NCBI GenBank assembly: GCA_021785515.1
Contig: JAJYEX010000001.1
Location: 578,196-642,195, forward strand
Direction: 5' to 3'
DNA: 64,000 bases
Source of the DNA: Pseudomonadota bacterium
GTDB taxonomy: Bacteria; Pseudomonadota; Gammaproteobacteria; Acidiferrobacterales; UBA6901
Under the pieces are notes generated by a model. It was not told where the DNA came from. It did not search any database and saw only the letters and a program-made list of their open reading frames with translations. The position numbers and the translations under genes were made by a program. Below are positions 60,551 through 64,000 of the stretch, piece after piece. Within the stretch, counting starts at the first letter, position 1; the number at the start of each line of letters is the position of its first letter.

Positions 60551-61636
60551 ATGACAGACCTCGTATTTACCAACCAAAACCAGCCTGAAGCAGGGGGGCC
60601 CAAAATCCGCTCACGGCGGGCTATCGCCATATGGCTGCTGATGTGCTGCGCCATGATTTACGCGATGGTAATCGTCGGGGGCATCACCCGCCTCACCCAC
60701 TCCGGTCTCTCGATCGTGCGATGGGACCCGATCATGGGCGCGATTCCACCACTGAGCACCGCACAGTGGAACCACGTTTTTCGTCTCTACCAGCAAACAC
60801 CGGAATTCCGGGACGTCAACTCGAACATGGATCTGGCCCAGTTCAAGTCGATATTCTGGATGGAATATGCCCACCGCCTTCTGGGCCGGAGCATCGGTCT
60901 GGTCTTTCTTCTGCCTTTTCTCTATTTTCTGATACGGGGCCAGATCGAAAAGCAGCTGGTACCAAAGCTGGTTTCCATGTTCATACTGGGCGGTCTGCAG
61001 GGTGTGCTGGGCTGGTACATGGTCAGCAGCGGCCTGGTCCATAACCCGCACGTGAGTCAGTACCGGCTGACGGCACACCTGTCGCTGGCCTTTGTCATCT
61101 ATGCATACATCTTGTGGGTGGCGCTCGATCTGCTGGGGCCGACCGTGTCTGCGCCAGCTCCGGAGTTCAGGCGGCTGCGGAGATTATGCTACGGCGTCAC
61201 AGCGCTCGTGTTTCTCCAAGTCATTGCCGGAGGCTTTGTGGCCGGACTTCGGGCGGGTTTTATCTACAACACCTTCCCGCTTATGAACGGTCGCTGGCTG
61301 CCGCTCGGCATGTTCGCGCTGCATCCCGTATGGCGCAACTTTTTCGCCAACATGGGTACGGTCCAGTTCGATCACCGCATGATTGCCTACACGCTAGTCG
61401 TAGTGATTTCCTCGTTCTGGTTCATGGCACGCCGCACGCCGCTGCCGCGGCGCCCGCGCATCGCGATCCACCTGCTGCTCGCGATGCTGGCAATACAGGT
61501 TACGCTCGGCATCACCACGCTGCTGCTGGTCGTGCCCGTTCCGCTCGCATCGGCCCACCAAGCCGGGGCGCTGATGCTGTTTACCATTGCAATATTCACC
61601 AGCCACGCGCTACGCAACGCCCGGCCGGCGACCTGA
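60551..61636 (+). CDS. ctaA: heme A synthase (COX15/CtaA)
   Basis: GGITRLTHSGLSIVRWDPIMGAIPPLSTAQW, EYAHRLLGRSIG, FDHRMIAY. Confidence 0.92.
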   Translation: MTDLVFTNQNQPEAGGPKIRSRRAIAIWLLMCCAMIYAMVIVGGITRLTHSGLSIVRWDPIMGAIPPLSTAQWNHVFRLYQQTPEFRDVNSNMDLAQFKSIFWMEYAHRLLGRSIGLVFLLPFLYFLIRGQIEKQLVPKLVSMFILGGLQGVLGWYMVSSGLVHNPHVSQYRLTAHLSLAFVIYAYILWVALDLLGPTVSAPAPEFRRLRRLCYGVTALVFLQVIAGGFVAGLRAGFIYNTFPLMNGRWLPLGMFALHPVWRNFFANMGTVQFDHRMIAYTLVVVISSFWFMARRTPLPRRPRIAIHLLLAMLAIQVTLGITTLLLVVPVPLASAHQAGALMLFTIAIFTSHALRNARPAT

Positions 61637-61845
61637 TGACAACGGGGATTCGACACACTCATTGTCGGTAGCGTGCTGGCGTTGAGATTGTGGCGCGATT
61701 GCCGGTGATCTACAGCAAGAACTGACAGGACAATATGGACTGCACTGAATCCGGCATGGGGACCAGGCATCCATCATCGTGGAAAAGCTCAGCCCGCCCG
61801 ACTACTTCCAACCACGCCCCTCGGGACGATATCGCCGACGCCGCA

Positions 61846-61882
61846 AAAACAAAGCCCCCAGGCGGTAACCCGCACCGGGGGC
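61846..61882 (-). terminator. putative intrinsic terminator of the minus-strand exported protein gene
   Basis: Minus strand GCCCCC...GGGGGC followed by TTTGTTTTT. Confidence 0.6.
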
Positions 61883-61919
61883 GCATTGATACGAGCATCT
61901 CTACGACGGCTGCGTGGTC

Positions 61920-62333
61920 TTATTTTTCTATGTTGCCACAGGCCACGTAGACGGTCAGATCCTTCGGGCTCTTGTGCGCGTTGATCGCGTATTTGCCCTT
62001 GAGCAGATGCTCCAGCGAGACGGGCACTACGGTTACTGAACGGCCGTTCCGCAGCATGTTAAGGCCCCAGGTCGGCTTCGGGTTGATATGGCCACACCGG
62101 CCCTCGTGGATATGAATGGGTTCGATCGCCCCCCGCGGCTCCCCGCGCAGCATTACCACGACCCGCGTCTTGTTACCCTCTGCCGTCAACACGGCCTTTC
62201 CGCTTTCATGAACATAGAAACCGGGTTCCGGGTGGATAGCCACAGTCACGCGATGCGGGCCAGCTGCCAGAGCAGCACCACTGGAAACAGCCATCAACCC
62301 AGCAAACAACGACGTCACAAAAAGATTGCGCAT
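61920..62333 (-). CDS. small exported protein of unknown function
   Basis: Signal peptide MRNLFVTSLFAGLMAVSSGAALA, then HIHEGRCGHINPKPTWGLN...YAINAHKSPKDLTVYVACGNI. Confidence 0.7.
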   Translation of the reverse strand: MRNLFVTSLFAGLMAVSSGAALAAGPHRVTVAIHPEPGFYVHESGKAVLTAEGNKTRVVVMLRGEPRGAIEPIHIHEGRCGHINPKPTWGLNMLRNGRSVTVVPVSLEHLLKGKYAINAHKSPKDLTVYVACGNIEK

Positions 62334-62646
62334 GTTTATTACCCCTTTCATTTTTTGTACGGCACAGTAGTCACTTACTACACGCAGGCAATTTATCACA
62401 AGTCTAAACTTCCGCCTACCTACGTCAGCCCATCCTAGACTTCCCGACTTTGCCCTGATGGCTTGCCAACGGCTTCTTGGCCCCCAATCATACCTCTTGG
62501 AATCCGGAGAATTATACTTAGAATCAGGGCGATATAAACAAACACTTCCCAAATCCGGCGGTCCTCGCGGGCCCAACTACTGCCCGCGATTTCCGCTGTT
62601 CAAACACCTGCTTCTACTTCGACGGGGGGTTACCGTCAACTACCCG

Positions 62647-64000
62647 TTACCATGCAAACCAGCCGTAAAGGAACGTGTAATTGTCGTTCGAAACGCTGGT
62701 CGTGGAGCCCACATACTTGGTGTATCCGCGGTACTGCAGCCCGAGCTTGGTGTTCTCCCAGGGCAGATAATCCACCTCCGCGGTCCAGTACGCCGTATTC
62801 GGACTGCCGGACACATTATTGGTCCATCCCCACAGGACCGCATCCGAATTCCCGGACCAGTTGTCGTAAGCGAGCATCGCTTCGAGGTCATGGCTCCAGT
62901 GCATTGCGCCGTCAACACGAACGTCATTCAGATGATCACTCGAGTTCGAGGTTGGGGCCGCCGCATTGCCGGCAGCAACCGAGGTGCCGTAATTCTGGCT
63001 TTCATGCAGATACTGCGCATGCAGCGCCAGCAGGTTGTCTCCCAACGGCAACTCGTACTGCGTGTCGACGCCGACATCGGTATACTTGTCGTCCACGCCT
63101 ATGCTGTCCAGACCCTTGGTCTGCATGCCGAAGGTGCCGATCTCCCAGTACGCGTCGTCGAACTGGCGCTGCCAGGCGAGTCGCCAGTAAGGCGCAACAC
63201 CGTTGATGCTGTCCAGCGTACCCGCCAAACCGCCGCCGCCCGCTCCGACCGGCTCGATCAGATTGCCCTGGATGGCGGTGCGGTAGAACGAGAGCGCCGC
63301 ATACCAATCGTTATTGATGAGTGTGTACGCACCGAGACCGGCGACATTGCCACCGAGACTGTCGAGCATCGAATCTGGCGGCGAGCTTGGAGCGCCGTTG
63401 GCGTAATGATCATACGGATGCTCGCCCGAGTGGATCCACGGATAACCCCAGGCCGGCGTGTCATTCCACACATCTTCGACCGACGGGTTGTTGTTCAAAG
63501 TCACACCGTAGATCTGATCCTGGCCGTCCATCGTGAAATGATTGGCATAGCGGACATCAGTGTTGTCCCACTGAAAACTCGACCCCGCCGCCTTCTGCTC
63601 GTAGGTGATCTGCATGAACGTGCCCATGTGCGGCGAGATCTCGCCGGCATAGAACAGGCTCAGCTGGCGCGGGAATTCGACATTGTTGTTCTGACCACCT
63701 GGCGCACGCTTGCCTTCGTTCGACATACCGACCTGCAGCATGACCGACAGCGGCGCCCCGGCGTTGATCTTGAGCGACTTGCCGCCATTGGCCTCAATCT
63801 GCTGCAGACCTGTCAGGGTGTAGCCGTTCAGTTTGAACAGGCGCCCGAATGGCGTGAGCTCCGGAAAGACCGTGTGGCAGACTTCGCAGGCGAGGCCTGT
63901 CTGGCGCGCGTAGCTCGGCACGGCAAGCGCCTCTGGCGAAGACAAAGCCAGCAGTGCTAATGCTCCTCCGCCGGCAATAATCAGACTTCTGGATACCGAA
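62647..64000 (-). CDS. porin-like outer membrane protein with single N-terminal c-type heme motif (5' end beyond window)
   Basis: CEVCH (CxxCH) just after hydrophobic signal-like SLIIAGGGALALLALSSPEALA, then aromatic/polar beta-barrel-like repeats ending ...FLYGWFAW; reading frame open to window edge. Confidence 0.75.
   Translation of the reverse strand, partial: SVSRSLIIAGGGALALLALSSPEALAVPSYARQTGLACEVCHTVFPELTPFGRLFKLNGYTLTGLQQIEANGGKSLKINAGAPLSVMLQVGMSNEGKRAPGGQNNNVEFPRQLSLFYAGEISPHMGTFMQITYEQKAAGSSFQWDNTDVRYANHFTMDGQDQIYGVTLNNNPSVEDVWNDTPAWGYPWIHSGEHPYDHYANGAPSSPPDSMLDSLGGNVAGLGAYTLINNDWYAALSFYRTAIQGNLIEPVGAGGGGLAGTLDSINGVAPYWRLAWQRQFDDAYWEIGTFGMQTKGLDSIGVDDKYTDVGVDTQYELPLGDNLLALHAQYLHESQNYGTSVAAGNAAAPTSNSSDHLNDVRVDGAMHWSHDLEAMLAYDNWSGNSDAVLWGWTNNVSGSPNTAYWTAEVDYLPWENTKLGLQYRGYTKYVGSTTSVSNDNYTFLYGWFAW

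Noticed and set aside
62458-63960. 500 aa plus-strand ORF
   Set aside because: Antisense to the porin-cytochrome gene with CxxCH; composition (Arg/Val rich) typical of antisense frames in GC-rich DNA.

Overview
The window reads as a chromosomal segment of a chemolithoautotrophic, sulfur-metabolising proteobacterium (organism inferred from gene content; not verified). Main blocks: (1) PPi-dependent phosphofructokinase plus H+-pyrophosphatase; (2) a seven-gene Arn (L-Ara4N lipid A) operon with ArnA split in two; (3) bioB / [Fe-S]-type FNR / hemN / ubiT; (4) pyrC-purK-purE; (5) a large CO2-fixation superlocus at about 20.7-40.6 kb: minus-strand alpha-carboxysome operon (cbbL-cbbS-csoS2-csoSCA-csoS4A-csoS4B-csoS1-csoS1-ferritin-like-acRAF-mcdA-putative mcdB-cbbR-nudix/ThiE), divergent from a coupled DAB inorganic-carbon operon (dabB - NuoM/N-like fragment - dabA - PII-like), a second cbbR, and a class II aldolase fused to a Dabb domain; (6) a five-gene minus-strand operon of two radical SAM proteins, ubiU, ubiV and an LplA-DUF116 fusion; (7) a DsrC/TusE homologue lacking the C-terminal penultimate cysteine, divergent from an NsrR-like regulator with a good NsrR-type box; (8) ddl, prk, PilZ, RIC/YtfE plus a second Rrf2 regulator; (9) a stand-alone dsrAB pair preceded by a perfect FNR box; (10) ctaA and a heme-c outer-membrane porin cut by the window end. 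The best candidates for undescribed biology are the FNR-box-linked set (dsrAB, ubiT, radical-SAM/ubiUV/lplA-DUF116, hppA), the extra antiporter-like gene inside the DAB operon, the aldolase-Dabb fusion, and the cysteine-deficient DsrC-like protein at an NsrR site. All family calls are by eye; no searches were run.
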